DNA of 40,789 nucleotides from an uncultured Acidimicrobiales bacterium (GTDB lineage Bacteria > Actinomycetota > Acidimicrobiia > Acidimicrobiales > SZUA-35). The DNA lies in NCBI GenBank assembly GCA_937922785.1, contig CALAJQ010000042.1:1-40789 (forward strand). The letters run 5' to 3'. Within the stretch, counting starts at the first letter, position 1; each line of letters starts with the position of its first letter. This document shows positions 8,569 through 17,544 of this stretch, piece after piece. The notes beneath the pieces are model-generated. The model saw only the letters and a list, made by a program, of their open reading frames with translations, had not been told where the DNA came from and ran no database searches. The position numbers and the translations under genes are program-made.

Positions 8569-9063
8569 CTAGCTTGCTTCGGGGACCAGGTCTTCAGAAC
8601 AGTTGAATATGCCCGGGCGGTTTCCACACGTCACGCCAAAGGTCTCGTACTCGCTGTCCACCGGCGCGCTTTCGAAAAGCAGGTCACATTTGGCACCATC
8701 ACCAGCTTCACACTCGTCCCAGAGCTGATCTAACGCAGCGTCATCACCGTAGGTTTGCGGGCCGGCAAACGGAATCTCCTCGGGGGTTTCAGGAGCTGGC
8801 TTTGAGAGGTTGTCAGCACGTTCGCACGATTGCTGAAGGTCTTCGATATAGACACGGTCTGCGGAGTTGTCTAGATCTAGCTCAGTCAGACGCTCATCCT
8901 GAATTGCCATACCTTGGACACAATCGGCAATTTCAGGCGCGGCACCGTTATCGATGATGTCCTGGGTCAGTTCTTCGGCGGTCGAGATATAGCCGAACTC
9001 GGCTCTCCCGCAACTGGAACTAAGTATTACCAGCGTAAATAGACCAACAAGACATCTCTTCAT
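8569..9063 (-). CDS. Small secreted lipoprotein, function unknown
   Basis: A 164-residue predicted lipoprotein starting at ATG 9063: MKRC, hydrophobic core, then SSSCGR with C18 as the likely lipid site. An in-frame ATG 20 codons earlier would spoil the signal peptide. The mature part is acidic. It ends in the block DDAALDQLWDECEAGDGAKCDLLFESAPVDSEYETFGVTCGNR (cited here only by its key residues, with paired cysteines), a tail seen on many actinobacterial exported proteins. Six cysteines after the lipobox suggest disulfides. It converges on tauC (46 bp between the stops) and diverges from aconitase. Confidence 0.72.
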   Translation of the reverse strand: MKRCLVGLFTLVILSSSCGRAEFGYISTAEELTQDIIDNGAAPEIADCVQGMAIQDERLTELDLDNSADRVYIEDLQQSCERADNLSKPAPETPEEIPFAGPQTYGDDAALDQLWDECEAGDGAKCDLLFESAPVDSEYETFGVTCGNRPGIFNCSEDLVPEAS

Positions 9064-9209
9064 ATGGTGTCCAATCGGCAGTTTCAGCTGGGCTTTAAGG
9101 CCTATGAGGCGACAGATGACCATAAAGTTGGCGGCCGAAAAGCCGATTTCTAGACCTAAGATCGAAGCAAGAGCTTCACGAGTACAGCACTGAACAGAGG
9201 AATTTGAAT

Positions 9210-11483
9210 ATGGCAGTTGGACCAGAGACCCCGATCGAACTCATCAATGGCGTTTATGCAACGCTAGACGAGCGACTCGGAGCTCTGAGAGAACGCCTCG
9301 GGCCTCTAACTCTGGCCGAAAAGATCCTCGGCAACCACCTGGATGACCCCAATTCCGAGCTTGAGCGGGGCGAAAGCTATGTAGATTTCCGGCCTGACCG
9401 CGTCGCTATGCAGGACGCAACGGCTCAGATGGCCTGGCTTCAATTCCAGACCGCCGGGCTAACCGAGGTTCAGGTACCAAGCACGACCCACTGTGACCAT
9501 CTGATTCAGGCCAAGGTTGAAGGCAAGAAAGACCTTCTGACCGCGTTGGACGTAAATGACGAGGTTTATGACTTCCTAGAGTCGGTTTCGGCCAAGTACG
9601 GCGGCGGATTCTGGAAGCCCGGCTCGGGCATTATCCACCAGGTTGTGCTTGAGAACTACGCCTTCCCCGGCGGAATGATGATCGGCACTGACAGCCACAC
9701 CCCTAACGCTGGCGGTCTCGGAATGGTCGCTATTGGTGTCGGCGGCGCTGACGCCGTTGATGTCATGACCGGCTTCCCTTGGAACGTTAAGTGGCCAAAG
9801 GCCATCGCCGTTCACCTGACTGGCGAACTGTCAGGGTGGGCGTCACCTAAGGACGTCATCCTCAAGGTCGCTGAGATCCTCACTGTTAAGGGCGGAACCG
9901 GCGCAATCGTCGAGTACATCGGCCCGGGCGCTGCCAACATCAGCGCAACCGGCAAGGCCACCATCTGCAACATGGGTGCAGAAATCGGAGCCACTACCTC
10001 ACTGTTTGGTTACGACGACGCAATGGCTCGTTACCTGAAGAGCACCGGCCGTGAAGCAACCGCCGACGCCGCGAACGCTGTAGCCCATCACCTGCGCCCA
10101 GACGACGAGGTCTTGGCCGATCCGTCAAAGTTCTATGACCAGGTAATCGAGATCAACCTGTCAGAGCTGACCCCTCACATCAACGGCCCACACACTCCTG
10201 ACCTCGCACGTGAGGTTAAGGACTTGGGTGCTGAGGCAGTCGAAAAGGGATGGCCGTTGGAGATCAGCTCGGCACTAATCGGTAGCTGCACTAACTCCTC
10301 TTATGAAGACATCACCCGGGCGGCATCTATCGCTCGTGAAGCAGCAGCTAAGGGCCTGACGGTTAAGACCCAGCTGATGATCACACCAGGTTCAGAACAG
10401 GTTCGAGCGACCATCGAACGTGACGGCCTGCTTGCCGACTTCGAAGCACTGGGTGCTGTTGTTCTGGCGAATGCCTGTGGCCCTTGCATTGGTCAGTGGG
10501 ACCGGTCTGACGATCGAGACCCTGGTGTTCCGAACGTGATTGTCACCAGCTACAACCGCAACTTCCCGAAGCGCAACGACGGTGACGCCGCCACCTTGGC
10601 CTTCGTGACCTCTCCCGAAACAGTGATGGCTCTAGCCCTTGCTGGCCGGGTCGATTTCGACTTCTTGAACGACACGCTCACTAACGACGCTGGCGAAGAA
10701 GTGAAGCTGTCTGTTCCCGTAGGTATTGAGCTTCCTCCGAAGGGCTTCGACCCAGGCGAAGACGGCTTCATCGCTCCCCCAGCTGACGGATCTGGCATCG
10801 AAGTCAAGGTGAGCCCAACTTCGAACCGACTCCAACTGCTCGAGCCATTCCCAGCGTGGGACGGCAACGACTACGAAGACCTGCCAATCCTTGTGAAGGC
10901 TCACGGCAAGTTCACCACCGACCACATCTCGATGGCTGGCCCGTGGCTGAAGTACCGAGGCCACCTAGAGAACATCTCTGGCAACCTTTACCTGGGTGCC
11001 GTAAGTGCCTACAACGAGAACATCGTTGGCATGGGCAAGAACGTGCTTACTGGTGAGCGTCAGTCGTTCCCTGACTTGGCCAAGACATACCACGAGGCCG
11101 GACAGCCTTGGGTAGTCATTGGTGATGAGAACATGGGCGAAGGTTCATCCCGTGAACACGCAGCAATGGAACCGCGTTTCCGACTTGGCCTTGTTGCGAT
11201 TGCTCGCAGCTTTGCCCGTATCCACGAGACCAACCTCAAGAAGCAGGGCATGATCCCGCTGACCTTTGACGACCCAGCCGACTATGACCGCATCGGTGAA
11301 GATGACCGCATTGCGGTCCGTGGGCTTGCCGATCTGTCGCCCGGTGTTCCACTGGTTGTCGAGGTAACAAACCCAGCAGGCGAGACCTGGGCCTTTACCG
11401 GAAACCACACCTTCTCTGAAGACCAGATCGAATGGTTCAAGGCAGGTTCGGCGCTGAACGTAATCCGCCGCAACCTCGCCTAA
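9210..11483 (+). CDS. acn: Aconitate hydratase, mitochondrial (ACO2) type
   Basis: A 757-residue TCA-cycle enzyme interconverting citrate and isocitrate through a [4Fe-4S] cluster. The three cluster cysteines are visible: C360 in GSCTNSS, C423 and C426 in ACGPCIGQ. The swivel domain carries [14 protein letters not shown] and [16 protein letters not shown]. Length matches the mitochondrial-like class (about 755-780) and not the 890-residue AcnA class. ATG 9210 is chosen because GAGGAA lies at the right distance; a TTG six bases earlier is too close. It stands alone with its own promoter region (9064-9209), while citrate synthase lies 8.6 kb downstream. Confidence 0.95.
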   Translation: MAVGPETPIELINGVYATLDERLGALRERLGPLTLAEKILGNHLDDPNSELERGESYVDFRPDRVAMQDATAQMAWLQFQTAGLTEVQVPSTTHCDHLIQAKVEGKKDLLTALDVNDEVYDFLESVSAKYGGGFWKPGSGIIHQVVLENYAFPGGMMIGTDSHTPNAGGLGMVAIGVGGADAVDVMTGFPWNVKWPKAIAVHLTGELSGWASPKDVILKVAEILTVKGGTGAIVEYIGPGAANISATGKATICNMGAEIGATTSLFGYDDAMARYLKSTGREATADAANAVAHHLRPDDEVLADPSKFYDQVIEINLSELTPHINGPHTPDLAREVKDLGAEAVEKGWPLEISSALIGSCTNSSYEDITRAASIAREAAAKGLTVKTQLMITPGSEQVRATIERDGLLADFEALGAVVLANACGPCIGQWDRSDDRDPGVPNVIVTSYNRNFPKRNDGDAATLAFVTSPETVMALALAGRVDFDFLNDTLTNDAGEEVKLSVPVGIELPPKGFDPGEDGFIAPPADGSGIEVKVSPTSNRLQLLEPFPAWDGNDYEDLPILVKAHGKFTTDHISMAGPWLKYRGHLENISGNLYLGAVSAYNENIVGMGKNVLTGERQSFPDLAKTYHEAGQPWVVIGDENMGEGSSREHAAMEPRFRLGLVAIARSFARIHETNLKKQGMIPLTFDDPADYDRIGEDDRIAVRGLADLSPGVPLVVEVTNPAGETWAFTGNHTFSEDQIEWFKAGSALNVIRRNLA

Positions 11484-11518
11484 CTGCTCCCGTTCTGACC
11501 TGGGAAACCGTCACACCC

Positions 11519-11624
11519 TTCGTTCTGGCGGTGTAGCCAGTCAAAAAATCCGAACTGGCGGTGTAGCCAGTCAAACCCGGCTGGTAGCCAGGTCGGTTCA
11601 GGATCTGTGGCTGGTAGCCAGGTC
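11519..11624. repeat. Tandem hairpin array, 30-bp period, between converging genes
   Basis: Four small palindromes follow each other: CTGGCGGTGTAGCCAG at 11525 and 11555 (exactly 30 bp apart), and CTGGTAGCCAG at 11581 and 11611 (again 30 bp apart). Each folds as CTGG(C)...(G)CCAG. The segment 11519-11540 is the exact reverse complement of 17545-17566 (22 nt). A related set lies at 16062-16143. The array fills the gap between the aconitase (+) and kinase (-) stop codons, so it may serve as a shared 3'-end structure. Confidence 0.85.
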
Positions 11625-11632
11625 AGTTCGGA

Positions 11633-12685
11633 CTAGCTGGATGCGATGATTTCGTGGGCCAGTTTCACGAGGTTGTCTGCGGTGTCATGCAGCTGCTGGC
11701 CGGTCTCAATTGGGGCCAGGCCGGCAGCGGCGCGGGCTTGAGTGCCTTCAAGTATCAGGCCAAGCCGATAGGCGGCGAGCACCCGGAAAAAGACCAGTTC
11801 TTCGGGGGTGTTGCCCGATTGGGCGCAGTACGCGTCCAGCAAAGCCTCGGGCCCAGGTAAGTGATCGAGCGGTTCGAATCCAACCGGTGATTCCTTGGGC
11901 ATGACGCCGGGCCACGTGGCCATCAGATGGCCGATATCAAGCCGCCGATCGCCAAGTGAACCCAGCTCCCAATCGACCACAGCCGAAAGTTCAGCCCGGT
12001 CATCACAGATCAGAACATTGGCGAAATGGAAGTCTCCATGCACGAGCCCAAGCTTGAAATCCTCAGGCAGGTTGGTTGAAAGCCAAGCACTTAGATCATC
12101 AACGCCTTCTAGACCCTCGCGCACATAGCCTTCGTGAACGTCATAGCTGGCCAGTAAGTCTCGCCACTTGCCTACTTGGCGTTCGGCCCAATTCTCGGTT
12201 CGGCTGAGACCCTCCAATCCGTTTGCTATTGGGTCGAAGTTGTCGAAGGCGCACAGTGTTTTCACCATCGCCCCCACCAATCCGGCCTGCATCTCGGGTT
12301 GTTCGTGGAAAATCGGCGGCGCCCCCAATGTCAGGTTGAAGCCGTCCTTGCGCTCCATCACATAGAACGACGCGCCTATCAGATCGGTCGATTCTTCAGC
12401 CGCAACAAAGCCCGGGTGCGGGACCTCGCTGCCAGCCAACGCTTTAAGGATTCTGGCTTCTCGGACCATGGTCCAGTCTGAGTTGGCGCGCTTGTGCGGC
12501 GGTGGCCTGCGCAACACCAGGCTGCGGCCCCCGTGCTCAAAAGCCATGAGGACGTTCTGCGTGCCGCCTGCTAAGAGCCGTGCCTCTTTTACTTCGTGGT
12601 CGCCAACTAGCTTTTCGGCCAACCAGCCTTGAAGCACACCGACATCGATCGGTAGCTCCGCCTCGGCACTGCTTAGATCGCTCAA
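11633..12685 (-). CDS. Aminoglycoside-phosphotransferase-fold kinase, ACAD10/11 N-domain / LvaA type
   Basis: A small-molecule kinase of about 350 residues. The catalytic loop HGDFHFANV (216-223, numbering from TTG 12685) and the metal loop VVDWELGSLGD (236-246) are those of the APH fold. The sequence VDWELGSLGDRRLD closely resembles the kinase half of ACAD10/11. Known relatives, such as LvaA of levulinate breakdown, phosphorylate 4-hydroxyacyl-CoA. The start is uncertain: the open frame runs back into the ligase gene, but upstream candidate codons are poor. TTG 12685, 10 bp after the ligase stop with GAGAG before it, gives the family length; GTG 12637 is an alternative. It forms one transcript with the ligase gene upstream. 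Confidence 0.8.
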   Translation of the reverse strand: MSDLSSAEAELPIDVGVLQGWLAEKLVGDHEVKEARLLAGGTQNVLMAFEHGGRSLVLRRPPPHKRANSDWTMVREARILKALAGSEVPHPGFVAAEESTDLIGASFYVMERKDGFNLTLGAPPIFHEQPEMQAGLVGAMVKTLCAFDNFDPIANGLEGLSRTENWAERQVGKWRDLLASYDVHEGYVREGLEGVDDLSAWLSTNLPEDFKLGLVHGDFHFANVLICDDRAELSAVVDWELGSLGDRRLDIGHLMATWPGVMPKESPVGFEPLDHLPGPEALLDAYCAQSGNTPEELVFFRVLAAYRLGLILEGTQARAAAGLAPIETGQQLHDTADNLVKLAHEIIASS

Positions 12686-12695
12686 GTCGCTGCTC

Positions 12696-14246
12696 TCATA
12701 TCGATTTACCTTCAGCTTCCCAATACTTGGCCCGTAGCGGCTTCTTGTAAAGCTTGCCCGTGGGCAGTCTTGGCATCTCGGCGATGAAGTCGATGCTGCG
12801 TGGCACCTTCTGTCGAGATAGCTTCTCCCGGCAGAAATCAAGTAACTCTTCGGTTGTTGAGCCGCCTTCGTCCACTCCTGGCATTAGCTGGACTACCGCT
12901 TTGACCTCTTCGCCAAGATCGACGTTGGGCACTCCAAACACGGCGGCGTCGGCCACCTTCGGATGAGTGATCAGAACGTCTTCAGTTTCTTGCGGGTAGA
13001 TGTTTACCCCGCCCGAGATGATCATGAACGTCTTGCGATCGGTCAGGTAGACGAAGCCGTCTTCGTCGATGTAGCCGACGTCGTTCACGGTGGTCATGGT
13101 GCCGTCTTCTGAGGTCGCTTCTGTAGTCCGGTCCGGGTCGTTGTGGTAAGAGAACTCGGTTCCTGAAGCAAACCAAAGCGTCCCGGTCTCACCGGTCGGA
13201 ACTTCGTTCATGTCATCGTCGAGGATGCTTAGGTTTCCGAGCAGGACCTTTCCTACGGTTCCCTTGTGGGCCATCCATTCTTCGGAGTTACACGCAGTGA
13301 AGCCGAGCCCTTCGGTTGCGCCGTAGTACTCGAAGATTATTGGACCCCACCAATCAATCATCTCCTGTTTGATCTTGGCCGGGCACGGAGCTGCGGCATG
13401 AATGGCAACTTCTAGAGACGACAGATCGTGCCCGTCACGCTCGGACTGGTCCATTTTCAACATTCGGGCAAACATCGTGGGCACAAGCTGACTATGAGTG
13501 ACCTTGTACTGGTCGATCAACTTTAAGTACTCAGAGGGATCGAACCGCTCCATGATGATCACCGTTGCCCCCTTGCGAATCGCCAGGTTGACAGCGGCTT
13601 GGGGCGCTGAGTGATAGAGCGGCGCTGGCGACAGGTAGACCATGTCTTCGCGGTACTGCCAGAGGTTGTCCAAAAACTGAAAGAGCGGCGCCGCCGGTAT
13701 TGGGGGAACCTCCGCCAGCGGACGGAGGATGCCTTTGGGCCGCCCGGTAGTTCCCGAGGAGTAAAGCATTGCGGTGCCGAGCAGCTCGTTCTCGATTGGC
13801 GTGGTGGGCAGGTCAGCGGTCACATCGTCCAAGGCCACGCCGCGAGTCTCTCCCTCAGCGGGATCAACAATCACCGCCGCTTCGATGTCGGGGCATTGCT
13901 CTAGCGCAGCAAACAGCACGTCGGCTTTGGCCGCAGAGGTGAACACAACCTTTGAGTTGCTGTTGTTCAAGATGTAGGCGGTCTCATCAGCTGTCAGGAA
14001 CGAATTGATGCACGTGTAATACAGGCCAGTTCGCTCGCCGGCGGCGCACAGCTCCACGTAGCGGTCGTTGTTCTCCATAAAGACCGAGTAGTGATCACCC
14101 GGCCTAAGGCCATAAGAATCGGTAAGAAGATGGGCTGCCTTGTTTGCACGCTGCTCTAGCTCTGCGTACGTAACAACCACCCCGCTGCGAGCCATGATGA
14201 AGGCCGGACGGTCTGGGTTGTCTAATGCGTACTGACCTGGATACAT
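12696..14246 (-). CDS. Acyl-CoA synthetase (AMP-forming, FadD-like)
   Basis: A 516-residue ANL-superfamily ligase that activates a carboxylic acid to its CoA thioester via an acyl-adenylate. The P-loop is TAMLYSSGTTGRPKG, the A5 region is EYYGATEG, the A8 region GYIDEDGFVYLTDRKTFMIISGG and the A10 lysine is in PTGKLYKKPLR. ATG 14246 has GAGGAG 8 nt upstream; the GTG three codons earlier lies inside the ribosome site. It diverges from the acyl-CoA dehydrogenase (68 bp between starts) and is followed by the APH-like kinase. This suggests CoA activation then phosphorylation of a hydroxy acid, though the substrate is inferred. Confidence 0.92.
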   Translation of the reverse strand: MYPGQYALDNPDRPAFIMARSGVVVTYAELEQRANKAAHLLTDSYGLRPGDHYSVFMENNDRYVELCAAGERTGLYYTCINSFLTADETAYILNNSNSKVVFTSAAKADVLFAALEQCPDIEAAVIVDPAEGETRGVALDDVTADLPTTPIENELLGTAMLYSSGTTGRPKGILRPLAEVPPIPAAPLFQFLDNLWQYREDMVYLSPAPLYHSAPQAAVNLAIRKGATVIIMERFDPSEYLKLIDQYKVTHSQLVPTMFARMLKMDQSERDGHDLSSLEVAIHAAAPCPAKIKQEMIDWWGPIIFEYYGATEGLGFTACNSEEWMAHKGTVGKVLLGNLSILDDDMNEVPTGETGTLWFASGTEFSYHNDPDRTTEATSEDGTMTTVNDVGYIDEDGFVYLTDRKTFMIISGGVNIYPQETEDVLITHPKVADAAVFGVPNVDLGEEVKAVVQLMPGVDEGGSTTEELLDFCREKLSRQKVPRSIDFIAEMPRLPTGKLYKKPLRAKYWEAEGKSI

Positions 14247-14302
14247 GGGTTCCACTCCTCGACGGGTCGTGTTCTAATTTCTGCAACCTAATTCCCATGG
14301 CA

Positions 14303-14308
14303 TAGTCT
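14303..14308 (+). promoter_or_regulatory. -10 box TAGTCT for leaderless acyl-CoA dehydrogenase mRNA
   Basis: The TANNNT box ends exactly 6 nt before ATG 14315. There is no Shine-Dalgarno in the 15 bases before the ATG. The box lies in the short divergent region shared with the ligase gene. Confidence 0.55.
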
Positions 14309-14314
14309 GCGCCA

Positions 14315-15634
14315 ATGTGGGACTTTGAAACCGAACCCGAATTTCAAGCCAAGCTCGACTGGGCCGACGCCTTCCTTACCAACGAAGTTGAGCCGCTCGA
14401 CCTGTTGCTGAAGGACCCGTACGACAAGACGGACCAGATCGCGATGTCCATCGTGAAACCGCTGCAAGAACAAGTAAGAGCCCAAGGGCTTTGGGCTTGC
14501 CACCTAAGTCCTGAACTTGGAGGCGAAGGCTATGGCCAGGTAAAACTGGCTTTGCTTAACGAGATCCTGGGTCGATCGTCGTGGGCACCCTCGGTGTTTG
14601 GCTGCCAGGCTCCAGACTCGGGCAACGCCGAGATCATCGCCCACTATGGAACCCAAGAGCAGAAGGATCGCTACCTCCAACCACTGTTGGATGGCGACAT
14701 CTCCTCTTGCTACTCGATGACTGAACCGCACGCTGGCGCTGACCCAACTCTGTTTGTGTGTCGGGCCGAGCGTGACGGTGACGAGTGGGTTATCAATGGC
14801 GAGAAGTGGTTCAACTCCAACGCCCGGTTCGCCAGTTTCTACATCGTCATGGTGGTTACCAACCCCGACGTCTCTGCCTATGAGGGCATGTCGATGTTTA
14901 TTGTCCCGGCCGAAACGCCCGGCCTTGAAATCGTCCGGAACGTGGGCATGGGCACCGAAGCGCTAGAGCACGGCAGCCACGGCTACGTCCGTTACACCGA
15001 CGTCCGAGTTCCCGCCGATCACTTGCTGGGTGAAGAGGGTGCTGCATTTGCGATCGCCCAGACTCGTCTTGGCGGCGGGCGCATCCATCACGCGATGCGA
15101 ACCATCGCCATGGTGCGGATGGCGTTTGACATGATGTGCGAACGAGCGATCTCACGACCAACCCGCAACGGTCCCCTGGCATCGCTGCAATTGACCCAGG
15201 CCAAGGTGGCCGACGCCTGGATCCAGATCGAGCAGTTCCGGCTGCTTGTGTTGCGCACCGCCTGGCTAATCGACAAACACCAGGACTATCGGGTCGTGCG
15301 TAAAGACATATCGGCGGTGAAGGTAGCAATGGCTCGTGTTGCGGCCGATGTTGTTGGAGCCGCAATGCACTTGCACGGTTCAATCGGAGTCTCGAACGAG
15401 ATGCCGTTTGCCCGAATGCGGATGACTTCGGACATGGTTGGGCTGGCCGATGGCCCAACCGAGGTTCACCAGGTGACGCTGGCCAGGCAGTTGTTGAAGG
15501 CCTATACGCCAAGCAGAGAACTCTTTCCCAGCTATCACTTGCCGACTCGGAGGGCGGCCGTCGCCGAACGGTTTGCCCACGTCATCGAGGCGCAGAACGC
15601 TCTGCGGGCCGATCACGCGATTGCCGAGCTCTGA
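14315..15634 (+). CDS. Acyl-CoA dehydrogenase, ACAD10/11-like
   Basis: A 439-residue flavoprotein. Features include APDSGNAEIIAHYGTQEQKDRYLQPLLDG (near residue 98; the SAPDTGNMEVL block of ACAD10/11 is similar), CYSMTEPHAGAD in the FAD/substrate region, INGEKWFNS and the C-terminal HGSIGVSNEMPF and GLADGPTEVHQ blocks. Relatives of this branch act on phosphorylated 4-hydroxyacyl-CoA, eliminating phosphate to make an enoyl-CoA, though ordinary dehydrogenation cannot be excluded. It diverges from the ligase and kinase genes. The stop TGA overlaps the ATG of the SDR remnant by one base, so the two were translationally coupled. Confidence 0.9.
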   Translation: MWDFETEPEFQAKLDWADAFLTNEVEPLDLLLKDPYDKTDQIAMSIVKPLQEQVRAQGLWACHLSPELGGEGYGQVKLALLNEILGRSSWAPSVFGCQAPDSGNAEIIAHYGTQEQKDRYLQPLLDGDISSCYSMTEPHAGADPTLFVCRAERDGDEWVINGEKWFNSNARFASFYIVMVVTNPDVSAYEGMSMFIVPAETPGLEIVRNVGMGTEALEHGSHGYVRYTDVRVPADHLLGEEGAAFAIAQTRLGGGRIHHAMRTIAMVRMAFDMMCERAISRPTRNGPLASLQLTQAKVADAWIQIEQFRLLVLRTAWLIDKHQDYRVVRKDISAVKVAMARVAADVVGAAMHLHGSIGVSNEMPFARMRMTSDMVGLADGPTEVHQVTLARQLLKAYTPSRELFPSYHLPTRRAAVAERFAHVIEAQNALRADHAIAEL

Positions 15635-16054
15635 TGTTCGATCTCACACGCAAGGTCGCTGTAATTACAGGTAGTAGCCGAGGGCTTGGGCGCGAGATGG
15701 CACTTGAGTTCGCCCGTCGCGGCGCCACCGTTGTGGTTGCAAGCCGCAAGGTCGAAGCGTGCGACTCCGGCGGCCAAGGCCGGGCTGAATGCTTTGACTG
15801 TTGGGCTTGCCCACATGTGTGGTCCGGAGGTGCGAGTGAACGGAATCATGCCTGGCCCGTTCCTGACCGACATCTCCAAGGCGTGGGACATGGAAGCGTT
15901 CAATGCAAACGCCAAGACACGCATTCCGCTTCAAAGGGGCGGCGAACCAAGAGAGATCGTCGGAGCTGCGTTGTATCTGGCCAGCGACGCATCAAGCTAC
16001 ACGACCGGGTCGATCCTCAAGGTCGACGGCGGAATGAGCTGGTCAACCTCCTAA
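15634..16054 (+). pseudogene. Short-chain dehydrogenase/reductase with internal deletion
   Basis: The N-terminus is a good SDR start: KVAVITGSSRGLGREMALEFARRGATVVVASR, with the TGSSRGLG cofactor motif (residues 12-19), in the frame of ATG 15634. After about 42 residues this frame becomes nonsense. From about 15770 the C-terminal half of an SDR appears in another frame: AAKAGLNALTVGLAHM, VRVNGIMPGPFLTDI, GAALYLASDASSYTTGSILKVDGGMSW, ending at 16054. About 110-115 residues are missing, including the NNAG motif, the catalytic Ser and Tyr; only the Lys of YxxxK survives. The product cannot be an active reductase. An assembly error is the alternative. Confidence 0.85.
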
Positions 16055-16061
16055 CCCTCCT

Positions 16062-16143
16062 TTCGTTCTGGCTGTGCCCAGGATCGGATCCGGGCTTGGG
16101 CACCGCCAGTTCCACAGGTCATGGGCCTGAGCACCGCCAGTTC
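16062..16143. repeat. Intergenic repeats of the CTGGCGGTG hairpin family
   Basis: The segment starts with TTCGTTCTGGCTGTGCCCAG (16062-16081), the same head as at 11519. It is followed by two copies of CACCGCCAGTTC at 16101 and 16132 (31 bp apart), which are the reverse complement of the GAACTGGCGGTG unit at 11552. It fills the gap between the SDR remnant and the thiolase gene. Confidence 0.75.
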
Positions 16144-16164
16144 GGAAGATTTCGATGTGTGAGC

Positions 16165-16170
16165 TAGCTT
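16165..16170 (+). promoter_or_regulatory. Possible -10 box TAGCTT for the thiolase gene
   Basis: A TANNNT hexamer ends 7 nt before ATG 16178 and no ribosome site is obvious, which fits a leaderless or near-leaderless transcript. The spacing is one base longer than at the seven best examples. Confidence 0.4.
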
Positions 16171-16177
16171 TTGGGTT

Positions 16178-17401
16178 ATGGCTGAAGCACTGATCATTGA
16201 CGCATGTCGGACACCGCGGGGAATTGGGAAGCAGGGCAAAGGCGCTCTTTCTCACCTCCACCCGCAACACCTCGGCTCAACCGTTCTTAAAGCGCTTCAG
16301 GAACGCAACGGCTTCGACACGGCCGAAGTCGATGACGTGATCTGGGGAACTTCAGCCCAGGTACAAGGCCAGTCCGGAGACCTCGGCCGGATGTCAGCAC
16401 TTGACGCTGGCTATGACGTTAAAGCCAGCGGCGTCACACTTGACCGGTTCTGCGGTTCCGGAATCACCGCAACAAACTTTGCTGCCAACGCTGTGATGGC
16501 GGGCATGGAGGATCTTGTAATAGCTGGCGGTACCGAGATGATGTCGATGCCCAAGAAGGGCCTGTATCCGATAGGCGGAAACAATCCGCATTTGGAAGAG
16601 CTTCATCCACAACCCCATCAGGGGGTCTGCGCCGATGCGATTGCCACGCTCGAAGGCATACCTCGCGAGGCGCTGGATGCCCACGCCGCCGAATCTCAAG
16701 CCCGAGCTGACCGTGCAATCAAAGAAGGCCGGTTCGACCGAAGCCTGATTCCCGTTTACAACCTGGACGGATCGCTAGCGCTGGACCACGAAGAGTTCCC
16801 TCGGCCTGGAACTACAGCGGAGAAGTTGGCGAGCCTGTCCCCCAGCTTTGAACAAGTAGCCGACTACCGCCATGACGATGACAGTTCAACTTTCCGTGAA
16901 CGAGTTGCCGCCAAGTTCCCTGATCTGCAGATCGAGCATGTCCATCACGCGGGCAACAGCTCGGGCGTTGTTGATGGCTCGGCCGCAATCTTGTTGGCCA
17001 GTGAGTCCTACGCTTCAGCCAACGGCCTAAAGCCACGAGGCCGCATCGTCGCCACTGCAAACATGGGCGACAACCCAACATTGATGTTGAACGCTCCTGT
17101 ACCGGCGGCCAAGAAGGTTCTGGCTCGGGCTGGCTTGACTATCGACGACATAGACATCTTTGAGATCAACGAGGCGTTTGCGGTGGTGTCTGAGAAGTTC
17201 CAGCGTGACCTCGAGCTAGACCGCACCAAAGTAAACGTAAACGGCGGCGCGATGGCCCTAGGCCATCCGATTGGAGCCACAGGAGCCATCTTGATCGGCA
17301 CCGTTCTGGATGAGCTAGAGCGAAGCGGCGGCCGATATGGCCTAATCACAATGTGTGCCGGCGGAGGAATGGCCCCAGCCATAGTCATCGAAAAGCTCTA
17401 A
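16178..17401 (+). CDS. Acetyl-CoA C-acyltransferase (thiolase)
   Basis: A 407-residue thiolase that cleaves 3-ketoacyl-CoA with CoA at the end of a beta-oxidation cycle, or condenses in reverse. The nucleophile is C92 in DRFCGSGI. The histidine is H363 in GHPIGATGA, and the second cysteine C393 in MCAGGGMAPA. The substrate loop contains GDNPTLMLNAPVPAAKKVL and the NEAFA motif is present (EINEAFAVVS). It lies downstream of the ligase/kinase/dehydrogenase group and is the natural last enzyme of that pathway. The last bases of the gene are duplicated 61 bp downstream. Confidence 0.93.
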   Translation: MAEALIIDACRTPRGIGKQGKGALSHLHPQHLGSTVLKALQERNGFDTAEVDDVIWGTSAQVQGQSGDLGRMSALDAGYDVKASGVTLDRFCGSGITATNFAANAVMAGMEDLVIAGGTEMMSMPKKGLYPIGGNNPHLEELHPQPHQGVCADAIATLEGIPREALDAHAAESQARADRAIKEGRFDRSLIPVYNLDGSLALDHEEFPRPGTTAEKLASLSPSFEQVADYRHDDDSSTFRERVAAKFPDLQIEHVHHAGNSSGVVDGSAAILLASESYASANGLKPRGRIVATANMGDNPTLMLNAPVPAAKKVLARAGLTIDDIDIFEINEAFAVVSEKFQRDLELDRTKVNVNGGAMALGHPIGATGAILIGTVLDELERSGGRYGLITMCAGGGMAPAIVIEKL

Positions 17402-17474
17402 CACGCCGTTCCCCGGCCACGGAGGCCGCCCGACCAAAGCGATCCCGGTCGAAAAGCTCTAACACGCCGTTCCC
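17388..17474. repeat. 61-bp-offset direct duplication of the thiolase 3' end
   Basis: The 26 bases at 17388-17413, which include the last codons and the stop of the thiolase, recur exactly at 17449-17474. The copy no longer encodes anything. The intervening segment carries the 29-bp dispersed repeat. This looks like a tandem duplication by slippage or short-homology recombination. Confidence 0.85.
17405..17433. repeat. 29-bp dispersed repeat copy 2
   Basis: Exact reverse complement of 2169-2197, 15 kb away. As in copy 1 it begins within a few bases of a stop codon and contains the CGGCC/GGCCG mini-hairpin. Confidence 0.75.
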
Positions 17475-17544
17475 TGGCAACCCGTATTCTGACCTGGCAG
17501 GCAGCCAAAAATCTGATTCTGACCGCTCAAACAGCCGCTTTTGG

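Noticed and set aside
12686-12841. Longer N-terminus for the APH-like kinase
   Set aside because: It would overlap the ligase gene by almost 150 bp, and the extra residues (Cys/Arg/Ser-rich) do not fit the family.
14898-15512. 204-codon minus-strand open frame
   Set aside because: Antisense to the acyl-CoA dehydrogenase, with Arg/Pro/Ser-rich translation.
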